DNA of 64,000 bases from Elmis aenea (taxonomy: Eukaryota > Arthropoda > Insecta > Coleoptera > Elmidae): assembly GCA_947652605.1 (NCBI GenBank), contig OX393577.1:63574108-63638107 (forward strand). The letters are read 5' to 3'. This document shows positions 11,201 through 23,340 of the stretch, one piece after another. Position numbers and translations under genes: made by a program. The notes beneath the pieces were generated by a model. The model was not told the origin of the DNA. It saw nothing but the letters and a program-made list of their open reading frames with translations, and did not search any database. Numbering within the stretch: position 1 is the stretch's first letter; each line of letters begins with the position of its first letter.

Positions 11201-12310
11201 TCCGTTCTTTATAAACAATTGTATTTATACCAAATTAAATATATGTTAAAAATTGCTTATCTTCATGTTATATAATTCTGTCTCAGAAGTTTTAGCATTA
11301 ATTACCTTATTTCTATTGAACGCCATATTAGATTTTTGCACTGAAATGTCGTACTAAAAATTGTCAATTATAGTAACAACATTTAATGGAAAAAAATGCA
11401 ATATGTAACATTTATTACTTTTTCAAATTAATATTTGCACATTTTTCTACAACATCCTAGTTATAGGAATCATTTTGTTGTAAAAATGTGTGTTGAGTGT
11501 TTGTGATAAAACAAATTTAAAGCCATAAAATTATTATCTAAAAATACCTGCAGGTAACATCATCTCATAAATCAATTAATTTGTGCCGGTGGTAAAATAG
11601 GTTTTTAATTAAATTAACGACGCTGAAGTTTAAGAAAGGCAACTTTACCCATTAATTTGTCTGAAGTAATTAAGTACATCCGTGATAGACTTGCAACATC
11701 GCCAAGAGGTGCTAAACATTAAAGTTTACGCTAAGTACCCTAATTTCAAAGTAATTTTGTCCCGAATAAACATACGCAGCTCCATAAAGACCGGTATCAT
11801 TGACTATGTAAATATAGTAACCTTTTAATGGCGTATACTCCAGGTAGTTTCTTAGTCGTAAAATATTTACCTCGCAGTTTAGAATATCGCATGCTATCGC
11901 GATAGACGAAACTTATAAAACTGAATAATTAAAAAGAATATGGTTCGTGGTGCTTCTCAAAATGTTGACGTATATTATATACAAAACATGCATGATAATT
12001 GACATACTATAGACTCGAAGCTTCAGGTTGAAGAGCAGATAAGGATTAACAATTACCAGATTGAAGAGAATTAGTTCTTTTATTTTCTATTACTAACTAC
12101 TTGAGTGCACATTTATGAAATATATTAAAGTAGTTCTGAAAATTGCGCCTGAAAAGCTTAAATTGTATAAATATTTTACTTCAGATACTTCACCTGTGGT
12201 AGATTTCTTAGCAGTTTTAAAATATTATCCGAGGTTTATATCCTTAAAGTAGATTAAGTAATACACGTTAACAGTTGCAGTTTTATTACAGCTATTTCGT
12301 TTTGTTGCAG
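11201..12310. other. No recognised gene or element
   Basis: AT-rich unique-looking sequence with no supported feature until the splice-like signals at 12300. Confidence 0.45.
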
Positions 12311-12380
12311 GAAATACAGACCACTAGCTAGGATAATAAAATCTTCTCTTGGACTTAACTGTAAGCAGTTTAGTTGAGAG
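12311..12380 (+). other. Possible 70-bp exon flanked by splice sites
   Basis: A pyrimidine-rich acceptor (ttcgttttgttgcag) ends at 12310 and a strong donor (gag followed by gtaagttttt) begins at 12381. The 70 bp between them are less AT-rich than the flanks. One frame is open for about 20 codons and then stops at tga near the end, so this would be a terminal coding or untranslated exon. Splice motifs of this quality do occur by chance in AT-rich DNA. Confidence 0.3.
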
Positions 12381-13438
12381 GTAAGTTTTTGAAACTATAA
12401 TCTGAGTTTTCACAAGAAATTGCTAGATTATTTCATGCACCACTCGTTATAATTATCATTAGTAGTAGAAAATTACTTTTAGTTTGCAAAAAATACAGAA
12501 TACGTTTTTTTTCCGTAGTTTAAACTGTTCAGATTAGCTAAAGTACTGTCGCAGTTTTTAAACATTTTTAATTTATACATCGTACCAGTTTATTAATTTG
12601 AATTTTTATTTAACTCCCAGCTTGAGATATAAGCATTAACATTCTATTGGATGCAATGGTCTAAAATCTAAGGAAGGTTGTAAAACCAAGTATTAAAGTT
12701 TACAAATTTAAAAATGATTGCATTAAAAATAACCGTATATCGTTGCAGTATTAGAGCAAAGTTTTAAATTTAAAAAATGAATAAAATTTATGCCAAATCA
12801 TACCATTAAACAGATTTGAGATATCTGTAATCTGCTTTATAAAAACTGTAAGATAAAAATAAAATAATTTTACTTGTGCTGCTTATTTAGTGTTTGCGAA
12901 ACTTTAATTTTTTTTCAAAAACGTTTGTTAGATTAAAATGTAGGAGTAGTTTATTTTAAATTCTAAATTGATACAGTTTAAATGTTAACGTTAATAGTTT
13001 TATTTCGCCTCATAGGCTAGTGCTTTTAAAGTTCCTTTTAATAATTCAGCTTTTAAAGTTCTTGTGCTTCTAATAATAAGCTAAATGCCCATGGTATTCG
13101 TCGATTTAAACAACCGATATACCCATAGATTGTAAAGTGATGTTGTCGTTATGGTGGAGGTGACAGGTTTATTATAATTTGTTAATGTGTTTAAGAGTTA
13201 TAAAAATACAATTTTTAACGTACAACTATAAATGATGTACTAAAATCTATTTTGATACTATGTGATCGTTATAGTCTTAATTGAAGGTGCTAAGTACATT
13301 TTTAGTCTTTCGAGAAACAGTTTTAGTGTATTCAGAAAATTGCTTGAAAGTGTTTAAGTAAAAGATATGTTTTGTTATTACGATATTTCATTACCTTTAA
13401 GACTAGAACACTTTAAAATTTATAATAAAAATGAAGAT
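12381..13438. other. No recognised gene or element
   Basis: AT-rich sequence with no family motif. Confidence 0.45.
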
Positions 13439-13581
13439 CAGGGCCCTGTTTCTCAAAACTTACAAGCCTTGTAATACAAGTCCTTAGCTTAGCAAACGTG
13501 TAGCCTTCATGGAAACTACACGTGTATCTAAGCTGCGGACTTGTATTACAAGGCTTGTAAGTTTCGAGAAACAGGGCCCTG
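13439..13581. mobile_element. Palindromic hAT-like MITE or hairpin, 143 bp
   Basis: The element starts CAGGGCCCTGTTTCTC and ends with its exact reverse complement. The arms match almost perfectly for about 65 bp and leave a loop of only about ten bases around ccttcatgga. The CAGGG start suggests hAT, but the flanking octamers (atgaagat and gtgtatat) match only in part. Transcripts would fold into a miRNA-precursor-like stem. No transposase is present. Confidence 0.8.
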
Positions 13582-13841
13582 GTGTATATGTACTTTTATG
13601 AAAATTTGCTATTGTCAGGGAATAGAAAAATGCTTGTTGACTTAGATGAAAATTAGGTAATTTATTATCAGTAATGTACGGTTGTGAACAATTGTATCTA
13701 CGCCAATGTTATGAAATTCAAGGTAGTAACACTGTAACACATATATCTAATCGCAAAAGACTTTGTATATATTCTTTCAGTATCATTTTGATTTCGTAAT
13801 AAGTACATTTTGGTAACCCAAAGTTGTAGTAGGTTGATAAT

Positions 13842-14262
13842 TATACTTTTTCTACGACCAGTAATGTAAATGGCTCTTACCGTACAGCCTGCATGCATAG
13901 TAAGTGGGTCCTTACGCACGGTAAGCAAAAAGCACAGTTTTTTTGTAAAGAAATGATCAAAGTAGACTCACGTTAAACGCTTCCTGCATGCATAGTAAGT
14001 GAGTTATAACGCACGGTAAGCACACTTGTCTAGAAATGTCAAAGTAGGGTTACGTCAAAATTGACAAGACGATGTAATTACATATGTATATTAACCAAAA
14101 AGCCGTTAAAATCGCATGTGATCGTAGAAAAATTTAACTACATAACACGAGTTATCAAGCAATTACGCACCAGTGGAAAAACGCACTCGCCGCAATTTTT
14201 CCACTCGTGCGTAATATGCTTCTTACAACTCTTGTTTTGTAATACTATAATGTTATATTTTG
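13842..14262 (+). repeat. Dispersed repeat with GCATGCATAGTAAGTG subrepeats, copy 1
   Basis: This block aligns by eye, with small gaps, to the reverse complement of 60110-60535. Inside it cctgcatgcatagtaagtg followed by acgcacggtaag occurs twice about 100 bp apart, so it has an internal duplication. The 3' part carries an inverted pair (tacataacacgagtt and the reverse complement of its relative near 14225-14245). It encodes no recognisable protein. It is probably a non-autonomous DNA element, superfamily unknown. Confidence 0.8.
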
Positions 14263-15807
14263 GATTTATGCATGTTTGTATCAGATATTATGGAATTTTT
14301 TTTTGTAATTATAAATATCTGAATGCAAGAAAGTAGGTTAACTAATTGGAAATCGCCAATAAATTTCAGAAATATGGATTTAGCTACTTCGAGCAACAAA
14401 TCAAACAAAATACACCATAATTTATATAGAATTCACCTTAGTAGTGCGATTTGATCGTAGATGGATTACTTTACATGAAACACACGCCAACTCGGGCAAT
14501 AAAGTGAAGTTAGTCACGCTATCTGCTAATCAGTATAAGGTCCAATGTTTAATTCCTTTCCAAATACATAATTTCTTCGAGCAAAATATCGCTTCGGTTT
14601 ACGATTCTGTTTTGGAATTATCAACGGAGTTTGATTTATAAGACCTTCAGTTAATGAACTCGCTCGATCATATCGACGAATATTATGCGGAAAAATGTGG
14701 TTGATTGCGGAAACGTATTATTATTTTTGATAGACGATTTATTTGGGTGAATGAATATTTTTGTTGCTGCATTGTAATGGGTACAGGAAATTTCTTCAAC
14801 TGTGTAATCAAATATCAAAGTATTGCTTTCATTTATCAGCATTCAATTTGCATTACCTTTATTTATGAAAGGCTGCATCGATTACGCTTGCTTTTGTATT
14901 GAAATATACTTTAACTATAACCAGCAGATGGGAGTTTAATTAACTTTCCTTTTATGTTTGTCTTTACTTTTTTTTTTCAAGTTTTAATTGAGGGATGAAC
15001 CGAGTTTGACGTTTTTAACGATTAAATCGGTTTCATTTTGATTCGGTACGAGTAATTGCATTAGTTAGTGCTTCATCAAAGAAATTATGTTTCCTTTGAC
15101 AAAATATCTTTGTTTTTTGTTGTTTTTAAGTCTGATGAATATCATTCAAAGAACGTAGATACGTTTTTTGTTTGGTTATTTAAAACATTTCGTTGTTACA
15201 AGTTAAAGTGATTTTCATGTTATTCGTGATATAGCTAGAGCCCTCTGGAACGTTCTTTGGACTTTTTAATATGACTTAACCCTGTCTAAACCTCGAATAA
15301 GGCTCTCTGTGCTTTGTGTACAGATCTTTCTTAACGTAAGCCATCAAAAGAAATGTTCCGAAAACATAATTTGTTGTTTAGCCTGGTGAGTGAATCGGGC
15401 AGAGCGTAGTACGCTAATTTGTTGAGGAATACGAGGGTCCTGCTAAAGTTATTGATAATAAAACATACCAGTAGGGCGAGAAAGATAAAAACCGCATCTT
15501 CATAACATTTAGTTCCTTAACTATACTCAGACTTTAAGGTTTAATACTCAAAGTAAGTAGGAAGAACCCAGTTTATTAGTTTTTTAAAATAGAGGAAGTG
15601 GTAAAATAATTAAGTTCACTCGAGAGCACTTTCCAATAATTATTTATTAAGATTTTTGAAACGGTTTAGGCGGTTAAAAGAAGAGCAAGAAAAGTACAGA
15701 TCCAGCTATTAGTAGCTCATTTTTTTGCTACAATTTACCGATGGTTTTGGAAATTTGAAAAGAAGTTTTGTTTGGCATCAAAACAAATAGTACATCCTTA
15801 TACTGAT
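14263..15807. other. No recognised gene or element
   Basis: AT-rich sequence. The small plus frame at 14444-14641 has no family motif. Nothing else is supported. Confidence 0.45.
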
Positions 15808-15960
15808 ATTCTTTTTCTTCTTAATTGGGTGCTGTGTACCTTTCGGTGACGAGGTATATTTTCCTAGTTCTTGGTTATGTTTCTCCATATCTGTCTATCA
15901 TTGGCTAATTTTGGTACATCTCTCCAGCTAACTCCTTCTAATGTCCATGTGCCAATTTTT
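15808..15960 (-). pseudogene. Non-LTR ORF2 extreme C-terminus and 3' tail
   Basis: The minus frame reads GVSWRDVPKLANDRQIWRN and stops at 15864-15866. This is the standard end of non-LTR ORF2 (W-x-x-v-x-x-L-A-x-D-R-x-x-W). The untranslated stretch after the stop (cgaaaggtaca, then gattaagaag-like sequence) matches the tail of the remnant at 8319-8680. It is therefore a second, strongly 5'-truncated copy of that family. About 30 codons remain. Confidence 0.75.
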
Positions 15961-16289
15961 TTTCTTTCAAATTTTGAAATGCTAGTGTGCCAGGTAATAT
16001 TACAATATTTGTATTCAATGAATATTTTTTATTGACTTCTAATAGAAATTTCTAATAAAACAACAACAGGTAAAGAGACAACTAAATTTTAAAGGAAATA
16101 TTAAATGTTTTACCAATTGAAAGATATAATTAGACAAAAATAATAATTGCACATTACATGTGTTTTATTTTCGAACAACGTTAATTAAGTAGTTACCTAC
16201 CTACAATAATAATTAAAATATGAGTTTTCAATGCGACTTTTGTTGTTGAATGCTTTTTGTTAAGTTTTTTATTCAAGTTGGTATTTCGT
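15961..16289. other. AT-rich sequence, nothing recognised
   Basis: This lies between a retrotransposon 3' end and the hAT transposase remnant. No terminal repeat was found. Confidence 0.4.
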
Positions 16290-16690
16290 TACTTTTAATA
16301 AAATGCTTGCTGAACGAGATTCATCCGCTAATTTATTTCTAAATTTATTTTTTATCAAATTTTTTTTGAAAACAGTGACTCACCAGCATATGTAGAAGAA
16401 AATATAGTTAAAATAGCCGACGCTAATTTCTTTAAAGATTTGAACTCTTCCGGAATCGTTTGCCAAGCATTAATAATTTTGCTATCAGCATTATTTTTAA
16501 TCTCCAAATGTTTTCTTTCAATAATCTCTAAATTAAGACCTAAAGTCAATAAACTTTAGCCTCCAAATTGCACTTGATTACAAATCAATTAATTGTATTT
16601 CAAAATTTTCCAAGTTCTTCAACCATTCAAAAATTTCCAAATCAACTTCATCAACTTTGATTATTTCTGGGTAAATTATGAATTTTGAAA
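16290..16690 (-). pseudogene. hAT transposase C-terminal remnant (ZBED/SCAND3-like)
   Basis: The minus strand carries the hallmark hAT dimerisation region. WQTIPEEFKSLKKLASAIL lies near 16415-16470, LTIFSSTYAGESLFS near 16365-16410 and NKLADESRSASILLKVTKY near 16290-16345. Upstream, DLEIFEWLKNLENFEIQLID near 16600-16660 fits the preceding helical region. The cysteine of the usual STYxCE motif is replaced by glycine, stops occur near 16580 and 16365, and the zinc-finger and catalytic parts are missing. No matching termini were found. Confidence 0.85.
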
Positions 16691-17039
16691 TTTTGAATTG
16701 GGAAAATCATGGAGAAAATTCATCTTTTATTAATTCCATTGTGTATTAATTCTTCAGTCAATTAAATTTGATTTATTTCAATTGGACGTGTCCGATTTTC
16801 TATAAAAAAAAAAATTAAATTTGGAAAATATTTGAAGGCATGAGAAGATATATCTCGTTTAAATACTTATAATTTTGCTTGAAATTCGCCCAGTTTCGAA
16901 ACAAAATACATGTATTTTATTTAAATAAATATAATTCGGTGTTATTAATTTATTATTTAAAAAAAAGTACCTATAAACTTTCCCGCGTGCCTACAAAAAT
17001 TTTCTACGTGCCAGCTGTGACGCGCGTGTCCTAAGTTCC
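16691..17039. other. AT-rich sequence, nothing recognised
   Basis: Low-complexity A/T-rich sequence. Terminal repeats of the hAT element could lie here but none was identified. Confidence 0.4.
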
Positions 17040-17165
17040 ATAAGAATTATAAAAACCAGTGGGCTTAGCAGTGCCCCCCTGTCTTACTCCTACTGTTGTT
17101 TTAAATTCTTGGGAACTACTGTTGTGGGTTTGCACATAATTTCTACTGCTACTAACGAAAGCTAA
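17040..17165 (-). pseudogene. Non-LTR reverse transcriptase scrap (motif B)
   Basis: The minus frame gives EFKTTVGVRQGGTAKP. GVRQG-x-x-x-S-P is the substrate-binding motif B of non-LTR RTs, here with damaged S-P positions. Only about 40 codons remain and the neighbouring motifs are absent. Confidence 0.6.
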
Positions 17166-18960
17166 ATTGCTGCTTTCAAAAAAAATTTACGAAATTACAA
17201 AAAGCCACCAATGAGGTTATTGAGCATCAACTAAAGGTTTGATCCTCAGCTCTTAAAACAATCCTCCGCGATCATTTGCATTTAAAAATAGTTGTCAGTT
17301 GTTTAGTAATACATTAGTTCTGCAATCTATAAAAACAGAAGGTATACTTTTTTTTTGTTCAAAACGGGACATTAAGAAAAAAATCCAGAGGACCAACTTT
17401 TCGTTGACTATTAAACTTCTCTAAAGGCACACCATTGTCCTTTGCATTTAGGTTAAGGGCAATCAAGAAAATTAATTTATTTTATAATACCGAAGGATAA
17501 TTTATACCGTGTGTCACAAACAATTAAAGCGCACGTTAACAAATCAAGTAACTGCGTATTTCACGTGTAACATAAAGGTGTAATAATTTTGCGAACGACC
17601 CATAAAACCAACGGAAGGTTAACGGACAATATTAACGTTTTGCTTTAGTGTGAAACCAGCTTTATACGTTCATCACAATTATTATTACATCTGATATTGC
17701 TCGCATTCGTATATGGTCAGATACATCACTGAATTTAGACTCACTGTAGCAGAAATGTAGCAAGAGATGTATAATATGAAAAATATGTATTTCGGACGAG
17801 CTTTCTACCTGTCTAGCTTGACTTTTTTGTTACTTTATAGTTGAAAAAGAAAATGTTGCAAAGTTTTGTTGTAATAAGAAGCATGGAAAAATTTAATAAA
17901 ACTGGTAAATGTGATAGCAACTTTTGTCGTCGATGCGACAATTTATCTCTCTAAAGTTATTGAAATATCGGTTATATAAAAAATATTTTTAAACGTTACA
18001 GAGATAAAATTTTTAGATACAATTCAAACACGAAAAAAATTGCCAAGGCAATTAATTAAATCAATTGACACCGAAGTTTTTTAATTTGGTTAAGCTGTTT
18101 TGAAAACAATTGTTTTTAGCTATTTGAAATTTCACTTTTGTTTCTGTTACATCAACAATACTGGTGACAGTTTCTGTTAGATTTTAGAATCCACTAATTT
18201 CCTTGTAATTCTTATAAATCTATTTTATTGTCAGCCAGGTGCAATAGTAAGTGTAATAAATTCTTGGTCCTCTCCTGTATTTGTAAATTTACTGCATGTT
18301 GTATACGTCTGTGACAATGAATGATGCTGACTTAATATCCGTTTTTAAACAGACTAAGTTAAAATGTTCTGTTTTCGTTCTATCTACATAGGTAAATCTT
18401 CGTTTTTCTATTAATACTGTAACACAGAAAACATGAACAAGTTTTTAAACAACCTCCTATTTTTCTGCAGAACTATTTTTAATTATTTTTTTACATTTCT
18501 ACGAATCAAAATCATTAACGACCCCAATTAAAAATATTTTTGTTCGAATAGTTACTAATTCTCTATCCCTTCGTCAGGCGCAATAGTAAAATGAATGACT
18601 TCAGTTCCACTATAAATGGTAGATACATTGCATATTACATCGTATAGTAATCATGATTTATTTATTTACAAGAAAGAAAAAAGCACCTTTAAATGTAATT
18701 GAAACTCTTTTTACATGTTTTTGAGAAGATGTATTTTAATAACCTTTTAAAACCAAAACAAAACATCAAACACTCCAACAAAATCAGTCAAATAAGAATA
18801 ATTTTATTGAATGCAATAAATTACAAAAATAAGCCTAAAAATATTTAAAAATTGGTAGTTATTCACATTCATACTGCTTAGTTTCATAACCCCATCCAAA
18901 GCTGATTTGACAGACCATAAATGCATGTTCCCACAAAGTAGGCAAGAATATAATACCTGC
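17166..18960. other. No recognised gene or element
   Basis: AT-rich sequence. Two minus-strand stretches (near 18250 and 18575) translate to similar short strings ending TIAP. They are too short and broken to call. Confidence 0.4.
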
Positions 18961-18962
18961 TA

Positions 18963-20479
18963 TACAGGGTGTCCCCAGATAACATTCCCAGCATGGGGAT
19001 CACGCTTATTATAAAAGATACAGATTTACTTAAAGTAGATGAATAATTATTCTTTAGCATGACAGGAGCTACAATAAATTTTTAAAAGTTCAAAATTCCT
19101 CGTACTTTAGATGTCATAGCAAAAAATAAGGAAATGTTGAATTTCTTTTTTCTCGTAACTTTTTCGTATTAATCATTAGATCAATTTTATTAGTACTTTC
19201 TCAAGCTACTTTTTAATGTAAAATGTAACTCTTATTTTGGATATTTTTTATAACTTTACTCCAAATTTAATTTTTTTAATTTGATTTGATACTGTCCTTT
19301 GACATTTAATTAGTTGTTTTTTGTTCTTATTTTTATACATAGCTTTATTATTATTATTTCCGCGGAAGTGGTCCCCTTTCGCGTTCCTGCACTGCGACTT
19401 ATTGATCTATTTCTATTGTACCCTCTGTACCGTCCTGCGTTTTTGAAAAACTCCAAGATTTTCTTTCAGGGTGTTTTTCTTAACTCTTCTTGGTTGGCTT
19501 TTTCTATCCTCAGAAATCTATGCCGATAGTGTGTGAATCCTTCACTATGGCATATTACGTGAGGAGTTTCTTCTTCTTCACCACATTCTCTGCATTTGTC
19601 GGTCTCTGAGAGCCCTATTATGTAGAAGTCTTTTTTAGCCCACAGTATCCTGTGGCTGCTCTGATGTCTACTTTGCTCATCCTGAGCATTTCTTCTGACT
19701 TTTATTTGGAGACAATTGTTCTTGGTCTCTCTACTTTTTTTTCTTTGGAGACCATTAACAGGACAGCCTTAAAATTGGCTTGTCCTGTAACTTTTTTGAA
19801 TGAGCATTAATATGTCATTAAGACACCGCTTGGTTGTTCCATAGGATGTGCCAACTGCGGGTTCTGGTCCGAAAAAAGGCGTCTCGTTGCCAGTTTTGGC
19901 TAGGCGATCTGTCTTTTCGTTCCCTGGTATATTAGTGTGCCCCGGACACCATACCAGTTTAATTCCTGCTTCCCGTATGCAGTTCAGAACAAGTTCTGAG
20001 TTTACTTCCGACGAGCCAAGAGCATTTAACGCTGCTAGGCTGTCGGACACTGTGAAGATTCTAGATAGCGCATAGATAATTCGATAAATGATTGGTAAAA
20101 TACGATTTTGTGACTTATTTATAAAAATTGATAAGTAATATCTCATTAAAATGAGAAAAAAGCACATTTAACTATTTCATAGCCAACTCGCGGTCTATAA
20201 GAAAAAATAAAATAACAGTTTTATCCTCCATTACAAAGTACCTTAACAAAGTACTAACAAAATTGAATGAACAAAACAAAAAAGTTATAAAAGAAAAAAG
20301 AAATTCAACATTTATATATTTTTTTGCAATAACATCTGAAGTATGAGGAATTTTGTACTTTTAAAAATTGATTGCAGCTCCTCTCATACTTACGAATAAT
20401 TCATCTAAATTAAGCAAACCTGTATCTCTTATAATAAGCTGGACCCCTATGCTGGAAATGTTATCTGAGATACCCTGTA
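18963..20479. mobile_element. TACAGGGTG-ended TIR element, 1.5 kb, TA target
   Basis: The ends are TACAGGGTGTCCCCAGATAAC on the left and the reverse complement of TACAGGGTATCTCAGATAAC on the right, each flanked by TA. The inverted arms can be followed inward for roughly 300 bp (18963-19270 against 20190-20479). The element has no transposase of its own. The only coding sequence inside is an inserted retrotransposon fragment (19343-20070). Without it the element would be about 0.78 kb. The termini are shared with other short elements in this window, so it is one member of a local family. Confidence 0.85.
19343..20070 (-). pseudogene. Non-LTR retrotransposon RNase H and C-terminus, nested
   Basis: The minus strand encodes an RNase H domain. 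TVSDSLAALNAL includes the catalytic Asp region, followed by LVWCPGHTNIPGNEKTDRLA with the conserved PGH-x-x-x-x-GNE block (about 19900-20070). A shifted frame continues into the Cys/His-rich C-terminus (KCRECGEEEETPHVICH near 19570-19620). RNase H after RT occurs in Jockey-group elements such as the I and LOA clades. Endonuclease and RT are missing. A TTA-rich tail lies at 19345-19358 and catag flanks both edges (19338-19342, 20071-20075). It is a 5'-truncated insertion inside the TIR element. Confidence 0.85.
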
Positions 20480-22083
20480 TATTTTAATTCATAGAAACAC
20501 AACTTCTTTTTAATTAATACAGCAAGAGATGCGCAAGCGATAACAGTCGAAACTATTCTTATGAATCAGTTAAGGTACAGGGAAGGATTAGCTGGACGTT
20601 TAAGATTGACAAGAATCGTTTACGAGATTCTTAAAAAATTTAGAACAACGTATCTCACAGATTCATTGCCTCTGACGAAGGGTTAAATAATAATGGATTT
20701 CTCTCCCTAAATTTATAACAATTCTGTTTAAATTCAGAAGCTACGAAAATATATTAAGCCCTAAATTTGTATAAAACATCACTTCTGAAACGCATCGTTA
20801 CCTTAGTAATTGGCTGTACCGTTTTAAAGTTGTTATAAAGGTTTTGCTTTAATACACTTATCCTTCTTTGTTGGGGTTCATTCAAAACCATAAAATTTAA
20901 GGCGAGTGATGCTGCCCTGCTGCCCTCTTGAATTCCTTTTTATCCAACATAGTCAGACAGGATAAATATGTGCTTGGACAATCCATAAAACGGTCATCTG
21001 CATTCACATGCCTCATATAAAATTATGTTGGTCTCTACATTCGGCATACCAACCAGGCAAATTACGTGCATCCTAACGTCATGGAATTGTGAAATTACAC
21101 CGTGAAGAGTAAAGGTTGCCATTCTGACAAAGCTGTATAGGGCACAATGCATAAATTATTCAACAACCCCAGACTTGACTAACGCAGATATCATCATTAA
21201 TCAAAATCACTATAGATATATTACTGCGAATATCTAAATATTGCCTTCAATAAGACAAATTGATGTCCCAGCATGTGTGTGTACGTATTTACATCAGCTA
21301 CTGATGTTGTAATTGATTATCGTGTGAGATATAATAATCGCTATATGACAGGACGATGCTTGATGTATTGCATCGTACCAGAAATATTTTATCATATATG
21401 ATAGCATGAAACACCAATAGTCCTGAAAACCGTTACAGGCAAAAGAAGCTTAAATTAGCAAAGGATAGAGTTTATACGCTTTGTAAGAATCTAAATTCGA
21501 AATGTGCATATTAGGCCCAGTTCCTACTCAGCCTTGGAAAATTTAAAGAAATTCACTTTTATGTTAAATTTTTATTTGAAAATATGCACACTTTTACATT
21601 ATTTCCGGTTTTGTCGGAAATTGTCATAACTTTGTTAGCCATAACTTTGTTATTTTAATTGGAAAACCTTTATATTTTTTCACATTATTGCAAAAAAAAT
21701 GATTCCCTAATAAAACTATACTATTTTAGATACTTTTTTAAGCCTCTTATAATTTTTTTACCAAATTTTGTGTACCTTGGCCTGCAAAACTGAATTCTAT
21801 TAGTTCAACAAGTGACTGAAAAACGTTTTTGTAAATTTTAATTTACATTAAGGGTAGATTTAATCGGCTTTAAATGTAAAATAGGTTTTTTGGCAAAATA
21901 TCAATCTTTTTAGATGGTGCTATTTAGGCAATTTGCACACACAAAATTAAAAATCTGTCTAATTTAAGTAATGTTAAATGTGGAAATTACAGTTTATTGT
22001 AGTTAGCGAACAAACATTTACTCTAGGAAGGGTTAAAGTACTTAAATGTTTAAAATTAAAGTAATATATTATCTTATAAATGT
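20480..22083. other. No recognised gene or element
   Basis: AT-rich sequence. A plus frame of about 60 codons at 20495-20686 reads as a basic helical peptide (MNQLRYREGLAGRLRLTR) but belongs to no family I know. Confidence 0.4.
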
Positions 22084-22396
22084 GTTTCAATTGAGATGAA
22101 TAGAAAAATCTGAATTTACTGGACGAAATCTTTATTGTTTCTGTCGTATTTCCCACGTTTCGCTTTTTTTGTAAGCATCCTCAGGGTTAAAACAATCATA
22201 TAGTAACAAGGGACCAAAATGTTTACAAGAAAATTTCTCATGATACATATTAAAACTATTAATTAATACAATATACAATAATATTTTAAACCCTGAGGAT
22301 GCTTATAAAAAAATAAGCGAAACGCAGGAAATACGACAGAAAAAATTAAGATCTCGTCCAGTTAATCCACATTTTTCATTTAATCTCAATTGAAAC
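22084..22396. mobile_element. Foldback element with 110-bp arms
   Basis: The left arm (22084-22193) and right arm (22284-22396) are reverse complements with few mismatches. Both run through ggacga, tttctgtcgtatttcc, cgtttcgct and aagcatcctcagggtt. The spacer of about 90 bp is AT-rich. No coding sequence is present. The ends (gtttcaattgag) do not match a superfamily consensus I know. Confidence 0.85.
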
Positions 22397-22649
22397 CAAT
22401 ACCAACGGACGGTCATATTTATTTTTATGAATGTGTTTAGAGAAGTGGCAATTTTGTAATTGAACATTGTTAGTGGTACAAAGACAATTAAAAAATTTAG
22501 TTTTGTACAGATTGGTGTTGAATGTATTTTTAAAACTGTTATTTTTCCATACCAGGCGTTAAATCCAGTTTTAATTACAAAATAACGACGCACAGCTTTT
22601 GTTTTAAAGAAACAGCCAATACCAACACGTATTTAATTACTCATTGAAA
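22397..22649. other. AT-rich sequence beside the foldback
   Basis: No feature was recognised apart from the arm boundary. Confidence 0.4.
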
Positions 22650-23340
22650 CGAGAACATGTGCATAACACAACATAATGACGTATAAAACATATAAACTGT
22701 CAAACACAAGCAATAAATCGATAGACTCGCGAACGGATCATTTGATGTGCCGCTGCAATCGTTATTGTTAAAGCGTTAAACTGATGTATAATAATAATTG
22801 TTGCCATAAATCATCCAGTTCTTGACCCAACCCGATTGACCCCAATTTACAAAGTGCAGTACGATTTATAATTTGTTGCTACATGCACTTACGTAATAAC
22901 AATTACACTAACAGCTGTTGTCGGTGTAATTATGCTTTTCTGAAATAAGACCGCGAACTATCATCACATTTTATCAGGAGTTCAGTAACAGATATCTTTA
23001 TGGCCGTGTATTTTCTGCCCCGTTGCCTGATTACAGGTTATGTAACACTGATAACACCCCACTTTAAGTTCAAACGTGTGCTGCCCCCATAATTTGGGAA
23101 TGTTTACCTTTAACCTTATTACTTTCATTGGGTAATGATAATGGTAAACATAAACAGCCTTAGTTAATTGGTATAAACTTGGTAGGACCTATTTTACCCA
23201 CGACCCAGTCCAGGATAACGCAAATATAATCAGTCGCGACCGGGGTTGATAGCATCAACAAAAACCGAGTCAATTTAGTGCTGAATGCAAATAATTATCA
23301 CATAAAAAGCGGTTAACGTGTTGCTGTTGTGTTTTATTGT
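22650..23340. promoter_or_regulatory. Candidate regulatory island
   Basis: This block lacks transposon termini and long frames and is GC-richer than its surroundings. It packs many recognisable transcription-factor core sites. There is a palindromic E-box in aacagctgtt near 22911. Forkhead-type gtaaaca or tgttta cores lie near 23100 and 23145. Hox-like tttatggcc lies near 22997 and several TAATTA/TTAATTG cores occur. Such density is typical of insect enhancers, but no function can be proven from sequence. Confidence 0.3.

Noticed and set aside
18240..18600. Two minus-strand stretches both ending in TIAP
   Set aside because: They are similar but very short and interrupted; without a search they cannot be told from chance or an old duplication.
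20495..20686. Plus frame of about 60 codons next to a TIR element end
   Set aside because: No family motif and no signals around it; retained only as a remark.
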